A stretch of DNA of 64,000 nucleotides from Closterium sp. Naga37s-1 (taxonomy: Eukaryota > Streptophyta > Zygnematophyceae > Desmidiales > Closteriaceae), in contig CANJKZ010000513.1 in the NCBI GenBank assembly GCA_947471745.1, positions 248,001 to 312,000 on the forward strand. Reading direction: 5' to 3'. The notes below the pieces were generated by a model. That model did not search any database, was not told the DNA's origin, and saw nothing but the letters and a program-made list of their open reading frames with translations. This document shows, in pieces, positions 21,832-33,972 of the stretch. Position 1 is the stretch's first letter, and each line of letters begins with the position of its first letter. Made by a program: the position numbers and the translations under genes.

Positions 21832-21970
21832 TGTCAGAATGTTATCTTATGCTCTAGCCTGTAGTGGGGTGCTCTATAGCGAGTACAACCCTTCTAGGGT
21901 TTCCTATTTGTATCCCCATTCTTGCTAGTGCAACTCCCTTCTTCTCTCTTCTTTCTTCTAAACTTTATCA
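21832..21970 (+). repeat. 3' LTR of the non-autonomous element
   Basis: This 139-bp direct repeat follows the purine tract at about 21820-21831 and is followed by the CCGCC target duplication. Confidence 0.9.
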
Positions 21971-23664
21971 CCGCCGTTACTGCCAGCATAACAGTAACGC
22001 GTTCCTTCTGGTAGCCCGCAGACCGCACGTGTACCGTCCGCGCTCCCTTCATTTCGATTGTACGTTCCGCCGGCATCTCTAGGAAAAGCGGAGTCTGATC
22101 GGCGTTCACGATCAGATCGAGTGGGTAGTCATGCAGAGTGCGCATCTGGCGCACAAACTCCCAAAACGACTCGACTTTCTCCTTGCGATCTGCATTCAGA
22201 ACCACGGTGCACATTAGAACATGTTCGAAGACGAACCATGACTGCACTTCAACGCGAAGACTTACCCACTGCCAACTTCTGCCCCATCTTAGTCTTCACC
22301 CTCCTTGCCAAGTGCCACCGCGCGCGGAAACGAGCCGACCAGCAGAACGACGCGCGCCAATTGACCCCAGGCATCCGATGCTTCATATACTTCGCGCTCC
22401 ACTTCTGGAGCATGTTGACAGAAACGGAGAGCCCCTTTGCCCGGTGGCTCAGGAACTGGCGGTAGACCGCCCGTTCCATAAACGGGTACTTCGCCTTGCG
22501 TCCTGCCCCCATGAGGCGACGGCGGCATCCGGAAGCGACCTCCAGTCGTTCCCTCATCTTTTTCCAGTTACGAATCTGGCAGGGTTGCACCTTTGCGAGC
22601 TTGGCAAGAGCTCGATTCGACAGGTCCGGCTGAAATTCTTGCATCTTCAGCCAGTGAAGCTTCTCTTTCGCGGTGTACGAGTGACGAACGCGTTTCGTCA
22701 TACGATGCCGCGGGGAAGGAGGCTCTGCATCCGCGTTGCGCTTCACTTGTCCCTGCGGGCGATTACGTTGCGGAAAAGTGGGGACAGCCACTCGGGGAAG
22801 AGGAGGCCGAGGACGGTCTGCGTTACCGCTCGGTTCATCCTCGGTAGAGCCACTGGCTGCAGGAGACGACTGAGGCATGTCGGGGCGAGGAGTCGGGCGT
22901 GCGCGTGCAGCAGCGGGAGACGGAGTGTAAACAGGCCGGTGCCGTCTAACTACCGTACTGCTGGAATCTGGAGAGGTTGCCATCTAAACCTACTGCAGGT
23001 TGGTGTCGCTGGCCATAGCTAAACTGCGTTTAAACTAACGAAGTAGCGACAGGGAAAGAAGCGCACTTACAGCCTGCCGAGCACAACACAGATTCGAGCA
23101 ATGGAGCCGCTGCATAAACGAAAGATGAGAGTCGTTTGAGGGAGAGGGACGTGACCAAAACGGGCACGACGTGACCGAAACAATGACAACGCAGCACAGT
23201 GAAGAATTCCAGCCTCGGAGGGCCCATGCAACCTCGTCGCGCGATGCTAGCACTATTTTCACCCAATCAGGGCCAGAGGTGGCCCATTGGGACTTGCCAT
23301 GTGGCAGGTTATAGTGGGGGGTTGCATTATCGTCGCATACTCGGGTTCGCATACGCGCGAACACCATTTTCCCAGTCAAGTAAGGACCCTGTTTTTCTTT
23401 CCAATCAATTCTGCTTAAAAAAACATGTGCTATATATATGAACCCGGGTGTTATGTAGCTTTTGCCATTGAGAAGACCCCCCCCATTTTTTCACTGTATT
23501 TAAAGTAAGACCCTAGGGTGTTATATCCGGGTGATTACGGTATTTTGGAACACGTTTTTGAATTATATTCTCACCAAATGCGATTTGTTATGAATGAACT
23601 TGCAGAGTGCGCAGAATAACGAATAACGAGAATGGTTGAATACTGAATGAGTATACAAGGAAAG

Positions 23665-24610
23665 TATACAAGGGAGTGCAGCAGGCAGGAGGGCAGCCGA
23701 GGGTGCCCGGGGCACCCCAGGGAGTGCAGCAGGCAGGAGGGCAACCGAGGGTGCCCGAGGCACCCCAGGGAGTGCAGCAGGCAGGGGGGCAGCCGGGGGT
23801 GCCCGGAGCACCCCAGGGAGTGCAGCAGGCAGGAGGGCAGCCAAGGGTGCCCGGGGCACCCCAGGGAGTGCAGCAGACAGGGGGGCAGCCGAGGTTGCCC
23901 CGGGCACCCCAGGGAGTGCAGCAGGCAGGGGGGCAGCCGGGGGTGCCCGGAGCACCCCAGGGAATGTAGCAGGCAGGAGGGCAGCCGAGGGTGCTCGGGG
24001 CACCCCAGGGAGTGCAGCAGGCAGGAGGGCAGCCGAGGATGCCCGGGGCACCCCAGGGAGTGCAGCAGGCAGGTGGGGAGCCGGGGGTGCCCGGAGCACC
24101 CCAGGGAGTGCAGCAGGCAGGAGGGCAGCCGGGGGTGCCCGGGGCATCCCAGGGAGTGCAGCAGGCAGGAGGGCAGCCGAGGGTGCCCCGGGCACCCCAG
24201 GGAGTGCAGCAGGCAGGAGGGCAGCCGAGGGTGCCCGGGGGACCCCAGGGAGTGCAGCAGGTAGGAGGGCAGCCGAGGATGCCCGGAGCACCCCAGGGAG
24301 AGCAGCAGCTAGGGGGGCAGCCGGGGGTGACCCGAGCACCCCAATGCGAGCAGCAGGCAGGGGAGCAGCCGGGGGTGACCGGAGCACCCCAGGGAGTGCA
24401 GCAGGCAGGAGGGCAGCCGATGGTGCCCGGGGAACCCCAGGGAGTGCAGCAGGCAGGAGGGCAGCCGAGGGTGCCCGGAGCACCCCAGGGAGAGCAGCAG
24501 GCAGGGGGGCAGCCGGGGGTGACCGGGGCACCCCAGGGAGCGCAGCAGCCATGGGGGCAGCCGAGGGTGCCCTGGGCACCCCAAGGAGCGCAGCAAGCAG
24601 GGGGGCGATC
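23665..24610 (+). repeat. 48-bp minisatellite at the LINE 5' end
   Basis: Some 19-20 units encode APQGVQQAGGQPRVPG in one frame. From 23991 on they are in frame with the LINE ORF. Before that an in-frame stop (tag at 23968) interrupts. Units differ at a few positions, mostly rewriting R/G and V/M codons. Confidence 0.95.
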
Positions 24611-27600
24611 GATGGACGACCAGGAGCAACAGTTGGAGGAGTGGTGTCGACTTTTGGAGTTTGATACCCCCATGGCGACTGCGGAGGAGTCAGAGGCGGA
24701 CGAAGAAGCTCCCATGCCGCCTTCCCCATGCCCCCGCTTTCCGTGTGACACGTGTTTCCACACTTTCGCTACGCGAGGGGCCGCTGCGAACCACATGAGG
24801 GTATGCCGGGCGGCTGAGGCGGAGAGGCGTGCACAGGCTCTCGGCTCGATTCTATCTCTGGTGGAGACCGACACGCAGGAGCGATCGACGCCGCGGGAAT
24901 TTGGGGACGAGGCGTGGGCTGGGGTTACGTCATGGGAATGGGAAACTTTTTTCAGTGTGGAGGTGGTTGGAGGGAGGACAGTGCGCCGGATCCCACAGCG
25001 GGCCAGGTCGGGGGTCTTAGACGCGCTCTGTTGCATCCTTAAGCGCTTGAAGAGCCAGCCTGGAGATGAAGCCGCTACCCTCCTACTCTTGGCGTTTCCG
25101 CGCCTCATCCTAGCCGTGCCTCCCAAGCCAGGCATAGGTCAGAAGGCGCTGATCACAGAGCGGTTGGGTGCGTTCTGGGAGGGGAGGTGGAGGGAGCTGT
25201 CCGACTCTGCCATGGTGGCGGCGCGGCCAGCAGTTCGCCCACTTTCCTACACTTGCTCTGACCAGGACCCGGATGCCATCCGCCTGTCACGGTGCCGATC
25301 TCGGTGCAAAGTGGGGGAGTGGAGCCGAGGATTGGCCTGCCTTACAGCAGGGGAGTTGGCTCGACCGTCTGAGGCCATGGTGCAGTCGCTGCGAGAGAAG
25401 CACCCGGCTAGCGCTGGCGAGGTACCACTGTGGGTCCGCGATTTCACCATCGATACTGCTCAGCGGCCTTCACTCACGACCGACATCCTGGCCAGAGCTA
25501 TCCATACAGCCGCTCGAGCTTCAGCAGCAGGGCCATCGGGGTGGGTCACAGAGCATCTGCGCGACACCTTCCTCACTGAACCTTCCTGCCTTTCCCACCT
25601 GTTGGAAGTGTTCAACCAATGGGTGGCGGGACAGGTCCCCGAGCGGGCTCGGCCGTGGCTCGCCGCATCCAACCTAGTCGGGCTTTCCAAGCCTAACGGC
25701 GACGTCCGGCCGGTGGCGATCGGGGAGGTGCTTCCTCGTATCCTTGCTCGAGCTCTCTGCATCTCGCTCCGCCCTGCGATGGTTTCCTACTTCCTGCCGT
25801 GCAACCAGCTGGGAGCGGGCACCAGGGTCGGGGCGGAGATTCTCACTCATTCTTTTCGGTTAGCGCTGGCCACTCACCCCAACTGGTGTGCGCTACAGAT
25901 AGACGTCGCAAACGCCTTCAATTCGTTTCACCGTCATGTCATGTTCGATGGGCTGCGGGAGTCGCCTTTCTCAGGGATGATCCCATTCTTGCGTGTTTTT
26001 TATGGGACACCTAGCGACCTGTACCTCCGAGCAGGCCCTTTCGTACAGAGCCTCGAGTCAGCACGGGGATCGAGGCAGGGGGCCCCGCTCGGCCCTTTTC
26101 TTTTCGCGTTCACGCAGCAGCAGGTGATGGAGCCGGTAACTAGGGAGTTCAAGGACCTGCTTTTCCTCAGCTATGCAGACGATACCTATATTTTGGGGCC
26201 AGCGGCTAGGATTCTGGAGGCTTTTGGGGTGCTGCGGGAGCGGTTGGAGTGGGTGGGGCTGGAGGTGCAGGCACACAAGTGCCGGTTTTGGGAGCGCGAG
26301 GGCAAGGAGGTGGAGCGGGCACTGCCATTGGGGATGCAGCGGGTGGATGAGGGTCTTACTGTGGTGGGCGTGCCTATTGGGGAGGAGGTTTGGGAGGTGG
26401 TCCGGCTACGGGAGCGGCTTCGACAGTTGCAGGCGCCACTGCCATGGCTCCAATTGCTCGACCACCCTCAGATGGCTTCACACCTCCTCGCCATTGCAGT
26501 TTCAGCGCGGCCGATGTACCTCGCCCGGACTATGCCGCCGCGTCCGGAGGTGGTTGAGGCTTTTAGGGATTGGGACAGCTGTTTAGAGGATTGCTTTGAG
26601 CAGCTTTTCCCACCTGGCACTTGGGAGCAGGACCCCAACCGGTCTAGGCACGCACGCATGCAGCTGCATCTCCCTGTGCGACTCGGAGGGTTCGGGATCC
26701 GGGCGGCGGCCTCTTTGAGCCCACTGTCCTATGTTTGTAGGTGGGCGCAGGCCGCACGTGACATTGCACAGTTAGGGGTGGCGGGTGAGGCGGCGATGTT
26801 TGCAGAGTACCTCACCACTTCGACAGGGGCAGAGTTTCTTGACCCGTGGTTTGTCAAGGCTCTTGAGCAGCTGCCAGCGACTATCCGCCACGAGATACCG
26901 GGCTTACCTCTGTGTGTAGCGGCCCCTCCTGTTCGGCTTTTCCAGGCGCGGCAGCGGCAGTTAGCTGTAGAGGAGCTCCAGGCACTGCGCCGCTTGGCTC
27001 GTGACGATGCTACCTTGGCCCGTTTCACATCCCTTTAGGGCCCGGGGGCGGGTGCATGGGTTTCGGCGGTTCCGGCTCACTCAGATCTCACATTCACTGC
27101 GGCTGAGTGGGGCATCGCTGCTGCTATACGGCTTGGCCTCCCAATTCAGCAGCTGCAGGTGGCGGGGAGGTGTGTTTGTGGCACAGCGTATGTTGACCTA
27201 GCAGACCCGCACCATGCCCTGAGATGCAAGCACCAGCATGGTCCATCTCGGGTGCATGATGAGGTGAAGTTTGCGGTGGCAAAGATCTCTAAGGCATCGG
27301 GGGGGGTGGTGACAATGGAGGATAGTGTGGTGCTGCAGGGGAAGCGGGTTGATGTGGCGGTGCGACGACCAATGGCTGGAGAGGCTCATGCCCTAGAGAT
27401 CAGCGTCGCGGACCCGCTATCGCTGTCTCCATCACTGCTGGGACAGTGCGGGCGTCAAATAGGTGTGGCGGCAAGGGAGTGGGAGCGTCGCAAAACGAGT
27501 GATTACGCGCCTCTGCTTGCACGCAACTGGGGCGTGCAGTTCACCCCTTTGATAGTTGAGACGTGGGGGTGTCTCGGCGGTCGTTTTCAGCGGTGGCTTC

Positions 27601-27872
27601 ATCAGCAGGGGGATGCGCACGTGGGGCTAGCTGTGTCGCGGGGGGCTTGTCGAGAGGACGATTCTGTGTTTTCGGCTTATCTTTTAGGGTCACTGAAGGC
27701 GCTCATCGGGGTGGCGTTACAACGTGCGCAAGCCCGTGTCATCCTGCTTCGAGCGGCGTCTTCCATGGGGGGGATTAACGTAGATTTGGTGGACCGGGAG
27801 AGGGACGATGTCGATGTGGAAGGCGGGGCTCTCTGGGTAGAGGCCCCGTACATGGTCGATACGCTGTTGTGA
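23991..27872 (+). pseudogene. LINE polyprotein: zinc finger, reverse transcriptase, RLE endonuclease
   Basis: A conservative start is ATG 24612 (MDDQEQQLEEWCRLLEF); the frame is also open back to 23991 through the repeat-encoded GVQQAGGQP units. In order: a C-x2-C...H-x3-C finger (CDTCFHTFATRGAAANHMRVC, trimmed of flanks, at about 24748-24810), then reverse transcriptase motifs (LQIDVANAFNSFHR, GSRQGAPLGPFLFAF, YADDTYILG), a thumb, and after 27038 GPGAGAW and the CVCGTAYVDLADPHHALRC zinc knuckle with GKRVDVAVRRP and LEISVADP of an R2-type endonuclease. A single TAG at 27036-27038 interrupts an otherwise continuous frame just before GPGAGAW. The element was probably active recently. The 20-residue rule is kept here by giving motifs only in part. 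Confidence 0.85.
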
Positions 27873-28187
27873 TTGAAGGGGGGGGGGGGGGGGGGGGGTG
27901 GGGTGTGGGATGGGATGTCTTGATGGGGTGTCTTGACTCGGCGTTTTGATTGGGTATCTTGAGGGGGGGTTTTATGTGTGTTGCATTTGGGTTCTTTTAC
28001 TCATGTGCATCTTCGTGAGTGGGGCAACGCAAGGGTAGAATTAAGCGGTGTCGAGTTCAGATCATCGTGCAGTCACATTCTGCACAGATGTTACTGTGTA
28101 GAAGACTGTTGTGTAAGTGACTAGCACTAAACTTGCGTTGCGGCATGCCCATCTATTGGTGTTTTTGGCACAAAAAAAAAAAAAAAA

Positions 28188-28220
<33 letters not shown>

Positions 28221-28345
28221 GACGAGACCTAAATAGGGGGAAAGCTAGCTAGGCGGAGAGGTCGGGAATGGATGGCTCAGTGATGTTGCGATTGGGGCGG
28301 AGGCCGGTCGGGAGTGGTTCGGTGCGACGAAATAGGCCCAACAAG
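27873..28345. other. LINE 3' UTR, poly(A) tail and short spacer to the Copia LTR
   Basis: A run of about 20 G follows the LINE stop codon. T/G-rich sequence leads to a poly(A) at 28171-28218. The remaining 127 bases up to the LTR at 28346 carry no recognisable feature. Confidence 0.6.
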
Positions 28346-28791
28346 TGTTGGGCTGAAAAAAGCCCTTAGGATCTTTGCAGGACAGAATTCAAGGGTAGGA
28401 AAATGTAATAGCGGAAGCGTTTAAGTAAAAGACTTGTAAACCACCTTGCGCTAGTATGTGAGGGCAAAGTTGATTGATTAAAACAAAAGGATACAAGCTT
28501 TTATAAGGATACAAAGAATATGGAGAGATACGGTTAATAACCGTTTTACTGTTGCTGTTGCGGTTCGATACAGTGTCGACTCGGGCAACTGCTCAGTAGC
28601 GAGTCAGTTGTTTGTCCTTGCTGTCGCGCTGTATTTGTCAGGTCAAAGGTCGCTGACCTTTGACTTTCGCGTAACCTCCAGCAGTTGTTCAACCTCCGAG
28701 GGTTGACTCGCTGATGTTTCGATATGATCTGCTTTGCTTCTGAGTTAGTGTTTCGACACGACAGAGGCGCTAGAACTAATTGTTTCCAACA
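28346..28791 (-). repeat. 3' LTR of the minus-strand Copia element
   Basis: This 446-bp terminal repeat is adjoined by a purine-rich tract (on the minus strand, gaagcgaagggga) on its inner side. Confidence 0.9.
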
Positions 28792-31700
28792 CTCCCCTTC
28801 GCTTCTGGAGTGTCGCTGCTGGTGACATGGCTCTGTCCAGTCAGCAGCATGCAATATTCGAACTTCGACTTTCCGAGCTTCTTGGTCAAGTAATCAGCTG
28901 CCATCTCGGATGTGGGGCAGTAAGACAGCTCAAGTCTCCCCTTCTCGATCTCGTCCTTTACGAAGAAATATCGCAGGGCGATATGCTTCGTCCTGTTCGC
29001 GAATCCATTTTTGTTGGCTATGTGAATTGCCGACTGGTTGTCGCAGAATAGGGAGAAGCTGGGTAACTGGGCCAGCTTCGCTTCCTCCAGAAGTTCGCGA
29101 AGGTACAGTCCTTCCTTGGTGGCTGAGCAGAGTGCGATATATTCAGCTTCAGCTGAGGAGAGGGCGATTAATTCCTGTTTGCTCGACTGCCATGAAATAG
29201 GTCCGATAGGCTCGAGGCGGTAGATGTAGCCTGTGCGCGAGCACCTGTTGTCAGGATCTCCGGCGTGGTCGGCGTCAACGTAGCCGATTAACTTGGGCGT
29301 TGTAGTTCTGTTTTTGTAGTAGATCAGCCCGATCGTTGGAGTACTAACTAGGTAGTGAAGAGCGCGGTCTAGTTCCGTGATGTGTTCAGCTTCGGGCCTT
29401 TTGAGGTAAGTGGCGAGTTGACTTGCGGAGTATGATAGGTCCGGGCGGCAGGTAACAGCTGCGAAGAGAAGACATCCCAGCTTTCTCTGGTAGTCGCGTA
29501 TGCCGGCGGGCTTTAGTGGAACGGGTTCTTCTTTGTTGTTTCCTGCCGTGTAGCGGTATGGCGTAGAGATGGTAGTTGGTGTGAGTGCGAAGCGTTTAGC
29601 GATGTTGTCGGCATATTTTGCGGCGTTGAGGTAGATCGCGTTTTCTCCTTCCTGAATATTGAGGCCGAGGTACTGTGTGACAGTAGGTGAGACTGTGAGT
29701 GTGAGGTCTTTCTGTAACTCCCCTTCGAACCAGGTAGTGACGTTGTCGGTCGACCCGATGTAGAGCAGATCGTCTACGTAGACGATTAGTAGAATGTAGT
29801 CGTCGCCTTTTGTGAGCCGGTACATGCCTTGGTCGTGCGGTAGCTGCCAGAATCCGATACGAGTGAGTCGGGCGTGTAGGTACTGCTGCCACAGTCTCGG
29901 GGCCTGTTTGATCCCGTACAGGGATTTTTGCAGCTGACAGACTTGGTTGGGCTCTCCGTGGGAACCGTGTGGGAGTTCGACGTAGATTTCTGCGGCGACA
30001 GGTGCGTAGAGAAAAGCGTTGGCGACGTCGATTTGCCGCAGTTTCTTTTTCTTCATAGCGGCGATCGCGAGAAGAATCCGTAATGAAGTGTGTCGGCTGA
30101 CCGGAGCGAATGTCTCGGTGAAGTCACGTCCATGCTCTTGGTCGAAGCCGCGTACGACCCATCGTGCCTTGAACTTGTCAATGGTACCGTCTGCTTTCGT
30201 CTTCACATGGAAGACCCACTTCCCGGTGAGGATTGTCTTGTTTCGTGCCACGCCGATAGGGACCACTTTCCAGGTGTTGCGCTCCTTCAGTGCTTCGAGT
30301 TCCTTGTCCATGGCTTCACGCCATTTTTCCCTGTGTTCCCCCCCCAGAGCCTGTTGAACTGTGGCAGGCTCCTTAGGAGCTTCGGTGCCGTGGACCGCGG
30401 TGACTAGGCCGAGTATCTGAAGGCCACTCTCTGTGTAGCGGGGGAGAGTTGTGTCCGCGGGATAAGCTGCTTCGTCACCTGTTTCTGGGTCAGGTATGAA
30501 GTCGGGCCCTATGCGTTTTGCTTCGTTGGTGCTTACTTCTGCAGGTGTAACGTAACCATTGTCGGCGAAGTTAAAATAAGTTTCGGCGTTGACGCTTTCG
30601 CGAGGATTTTCGTCGTCCATCGGGATAGGCACGAAGCAGTATGGGAGTGGTCCTGCTTCTTCCGAGGCGTTATCCACGTTCTGCTCGTCCCAGTCAGCTT
30701 CGTCTGCTGCCGAGGCGAAGTGTCGGTCACCACGGAAGCCACCTATGGGATCCCGATCTTCTTCCAGGTTGGCAAGATATGTCGGAAGGGTGAGTCGTTC
30801 GTAGAAAATGACATCACGTGCTGCTACTGTTTCTTTGGAGGGGACGTAAAAAATCTTCCACGCGTTGTAATTTATTTCGATGCCCAGGTGTAGTCCCCAC
30901 TGCGCGCGTTGGGAAAATCGGCCGGCTCGTGCAGATGGGGGTCGGTATTGTACCATGAAGCCGAAAACCCTTAACATTTTTGTGCTGCCCTGTTTTCCTG
31001 TCCACAGCAGGTGCGGTGATGCGTTGTTCGGTAGTGACGACGACGAAAGCAAGTTGTGCAGCATGACAGCGTGGTCCATCGCTTCAGGCCACTGGTGATT
31101 GGGCAGTCGCATGCCACGCAGTAATTTGCGCATGGTGTTCTGGAGAGTTCGATTCATCCGTTCCGCCACGCCTTGCTGTTGATGGGCGTAAGGAAGCGAG
31201 ATGAGCCTCTTGATTCCTCTTTCTGCCAAGAACTGCTTGAACCTCGGTGAGGTGTATTCTCCTCCTCCGTCAGACTGAAAGCTTTTCAGTTTCACGCCCG
31301 ATTCTCGTTCTGCTACTGGGAGCCAAGCGACGAAGGCTTCGAAAGCCATGTCCTTGCTCGGAAGATTAAGGTGCCAAACGTAACGTGTAGCGGCATCGAT
31401 GAATGTGATGGTGTAGCTGTATGCTCCTTGTCCAGGTTCGCGATTGTACAGGATGTCGCTGTAAACTTTCTCAAGTGGTGCGTAAGCTGGAGCGCTGGGG
31501 TTGTGGTGAGAAGTGAATGGCCGATGTGGTAAGTCAGCTTCGGGGCAATTAAAGCACGTTCCACGAGGTCGTCGAAGTTCGCTTCCATCGGTTAAAAGCA
31601 GTGAGTCTTTGTCGAGTACTCCTGATCTGATTGTGTTGTTTAACACTATGTTGCTTGGATGTCCCATTCGTGCGTGCCAGATGTCTTCGCTAGTGCGATG

Positions 31701-33749
31701 TCCGGGTGAGCGACGATACAAGTCGGAGTTGGAGTAGAAGCTTGCGGTGAGGTTTGCACTTCGATGTACTTCTCGTGATGTTGGGTTAAGCTGCTGCGCA
31801 AGAGTCGGTGGAGTGCCGTCAATTTGAGTTGATGTAGTTGAAGGACCAGCGATTGGCGTCAATGTTGCTGCTGCTACTGCTGTTGTTTCTGCTGCTGCTG
31901 ATGCTGTATTTGCTGTTGTCCATGTTGTCTCTGCTGCTGCCGAGTGTTGAATTGTTGCTAATGCTCTTGTTCGTTCTGCCTCAGGGATAGTGTGCGAGTA
32001 CCAGAAGCCTTCTGGACTAAAGTCGGGGTCAAGATCCGGTGGATGTGTCCAAGAGGTGAAAGTGACAATCCCGTCGCTGTCAGCAGTGCCAAGATTTGGG
32101 ACGAAGACGTTGTTTTTTAGGACCGCCTTCCCGATGTAGAGACCGCCTTTCCCGTGGTACAATTTGAACTCCTGAGTGGTACTATTTGCTTCGAGGTGGA
32201 TGCCCTTCGCCATCAGTTGACTGACGCTCAGTAGGTTGTAACCGAGCCCTTCTGCTATTAAAACCTTCGACATCTGCAGTATGACGTTTGTTTCTCGTGA
32301 CTGAAGTTGCACTACGCCTTGTCGTCGTGTGCGCAGGTTCTGATTGTTGGCGACGGTGATGACGACCTCGCGTTGAAGTTGGTGTTCATGTTGAACAAAG
32401 CGCCCTGAAGAGCACATATGCTGTCCGCAGCAACTGTCTAAGAACCACGTATCTTTTCCGGACGGCTCGCTTTGAGCGATGGCTGCATATGTCGGATCTG
32501 GTTGAAGTGACTCGCGGCGAGGCATGCTGTTGTCGAGTTGCTCTTCTGGTGAGTAATGTGGTGGTGACTCTGTGATGCAGGAGTCGGTTAGCCGTGTCAT
32601 GCAACTGACGATGTTTCTTGTTTCTTGCGCAGGTTGTCCCGTCGATGTTGTTGAGGCTTGTACTTGAGAGGTCGGATTCGCTTGCGTTGAGGCGACTTGA
32701 CTGCTTGAAGGCCGATACTGCCGCTGCGTTGGTACTGACTGTTGTCGGTTGGGGCAGTGCGTGCGGGAATGCCCTGACGTCTTACAAAGGTGACAGAACG
32801 GAGGTACTGGTTTCGGTTGATGCCGATAGTTGTTGTTGTTGTTGCGCCGTTGAGTGTGAAATGCGAATTCGGGCACTGATGCCTTCCTTTTGTGTCGTTC
32901 TTCTTGCAGGTCCATATCTTGCTGTTCAGCGTGGATCTCGGCGCAAAGTGCTGCTTCTGATATCTTTCCGTGCGCTCGGAGTATGGCGCGGGTGGAGCGC
33001 CACTGAGGACCGAGGCCGCCGATGATGACTGTGACGAAGGCGTCTTCTGAAATCGATCCTCCGCATCGAAGGAGTTTGTCGCGCAATTCGCGACAACGGC
33101 TGATATACGCCATCCCCTTTTCGCCTAGCTTCATTTCGACTGTCGTCAGTTGCGCCATTAACCGACTTTGATTTACGCTGTCTGTTGCTTGATACAGGTT
33201 CTTCAGGTGGTTGTACGCGAGCTCTGCAGAGTTGCCGTATCCCCGGTAAGACCGTATGTTCTGCTGCTGACTTGGAGTGATATTTCTCAGTAGTATTGTG
33301 TACGCCATCATTGACCGATACGTGTACTGCTGCTTATCGTACTGTGTGCCGTGTGTTGGATATGGCAGGGACCCGTCGAAGAAGCCAAGAATCTGCGCCC
33401 CTTCCATCATTAGCTAGAATTCGAATGACCAGGTAAAGAAGTATTTTCCGTCAAAAGGCCTTGTCGTTTGCAGTTTTAAGACGTGCGCGAACTGCGACTG
33501 AACTTGAAGTGCGTCCAGTGTCCTTTCTTGCCCAGATGCGGGTTGCGGGTGTGGCATAAAGCTGACGGAGCCACGCTGGGGCTCGTACGGAGCAAAGGTA
33601 GGCTGTTGCTGTTGATTTCCACGTGCGTAGGATGAACCGTCGAGGCTCATTGGTGTTGCGTTGTTGTTGTTGCTGTTGTTTGATTGCGCAGGTGCCCCTT
33701 GCTGATGTTGTTCGTAGAAGGACATGAAGGAGAAGAACTTCTCCATCAT
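28776..33749 (-). CDS. Copia gag-pol coding region (fossil or recent copy)
   Basis: In order: gag with a CHLCKTSGHSRTHC zinc knuckle; aspartic protease (FLDSCCGQHM); integrase with an HxxxC-type zinc end, FQSDGGGEYTS and YAHQQQGVAERMNRT; reverse transcriptase (RQIDVANAFLYA, LLIVYVDDLLYIG); and RNase H (WQSSKQELIALSSAEAEYIA, then NKNGFANRTKHIALRYFFVK). Domain order is that of Copia. The region looks nearly whole. Confidence 0.9.
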
Positions 33750-33972
33750 GTCTGGATCGAAGGCCGCGGCTTGATTCGTGGGAGTTTCTGAAGACGTTGC
33801 TCTGGGTCTTGTTGCCGTTCCCTCCCCTGTCTATAGGCCAGAGGCAGGAGGTGGAGTAGGAGTAGTACCGGGAGAGCCGTTAGAGGAGCTTCTCTCCTTC
33901 TGCGTTGCCATGTCTTGTGATGTTGTAGATGTCTTGGTTGTAGTTGAATTTGTCCTGACTGCTCTCATACCA

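Larger units (their letters stand above)
20514..21970 (+). mobile_element. Small non-autonomous Copia-type LTR element nested in the pogo transposase
   Basis: Two 139-bp LTRs (20514-20652 and 21832-21970) are flanked by a perfect 5-bp target duplication, CCGCC. A primer-binding-like site, TGCTATCAGAGC, follows the first LTR. A purine-rich tract (ggctatgggggtg) precedes the second. The internal 1.2 kb encodes no retroelement protein and is GC-rich, with GCGCGCGGCGG repeats and a C homopolymer at about 21090-21120. LTR sequence and the last roughly 100 bases inside resemble the Copia element at 56650-63862, so it probably relies on that family. The LTRs look almost identical, so it is young. 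Confidence 0.9.
19449..22983 (-). pseudogene. Pogo-type DDE transposase, split by an LTR element
   Basis: The N-terminus (22983-22260) carries a helix-turn-helix / CENP-B-like DNA-binding region (KLHWLKMQEFQPDLSNRALA, IRNWKKMRERL). The DDE core follows: NADQTPLF (first Asp), then after the insertion GLKLPPYVVFKWKT, VVLDSYRGHLT (second Asp) and PLVQPLDVSINRAFK (third Asp). The C-terminus, 19891-19449, reads WIDESWEAVPEELVKKAF and an acidic tail. Two introns fit consensus and phase: 20439-20350 and 20010-19892. Near 22247 the frame changes across a 24-nt gap with gtaagt and gtgcag; that is too short for a normal intron, so it may be a frameshift. The element at 20514 splits the gene between NADQTPLF and GLKLPP, so it is inactive as it stands. 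Confidence 0.85.
19154..23540 (-). mobile_element. Pogo-like (Tc1/mariner superfamily) DNA transposon with a nested LTR element
   Basis: The ends are inverted repeats of about 27 bp, starting CCGTAATCACCCGGA and ending in its near-exact complement, with TA on both sides (19152-19153 and 23541-23542) as expected for the superfamily. Removing the 1.46-kb LTR insertion leaves an element of about 2.9 kb. The minus strand encodes a pogo-type transposase with introns. Confidence 0.9.
23650..28218 (+). mobile_element. LINE with restriction-like endonuclease
   Basis: It is bounded on the right by a poly(A) tail (28171-28218). The left limit is uncertain and lies in or before a 48-bp tandem array. 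It encodes an N-terminal zinc finger, a reverse transcriptase and a C-terminal CCHC plus restriction-like endonuclease. I could not identify a target-site duplication. The 3' UTR contains a long G homopolymer just after the ORF, at about 27878-27899. Confidence 0.85.
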
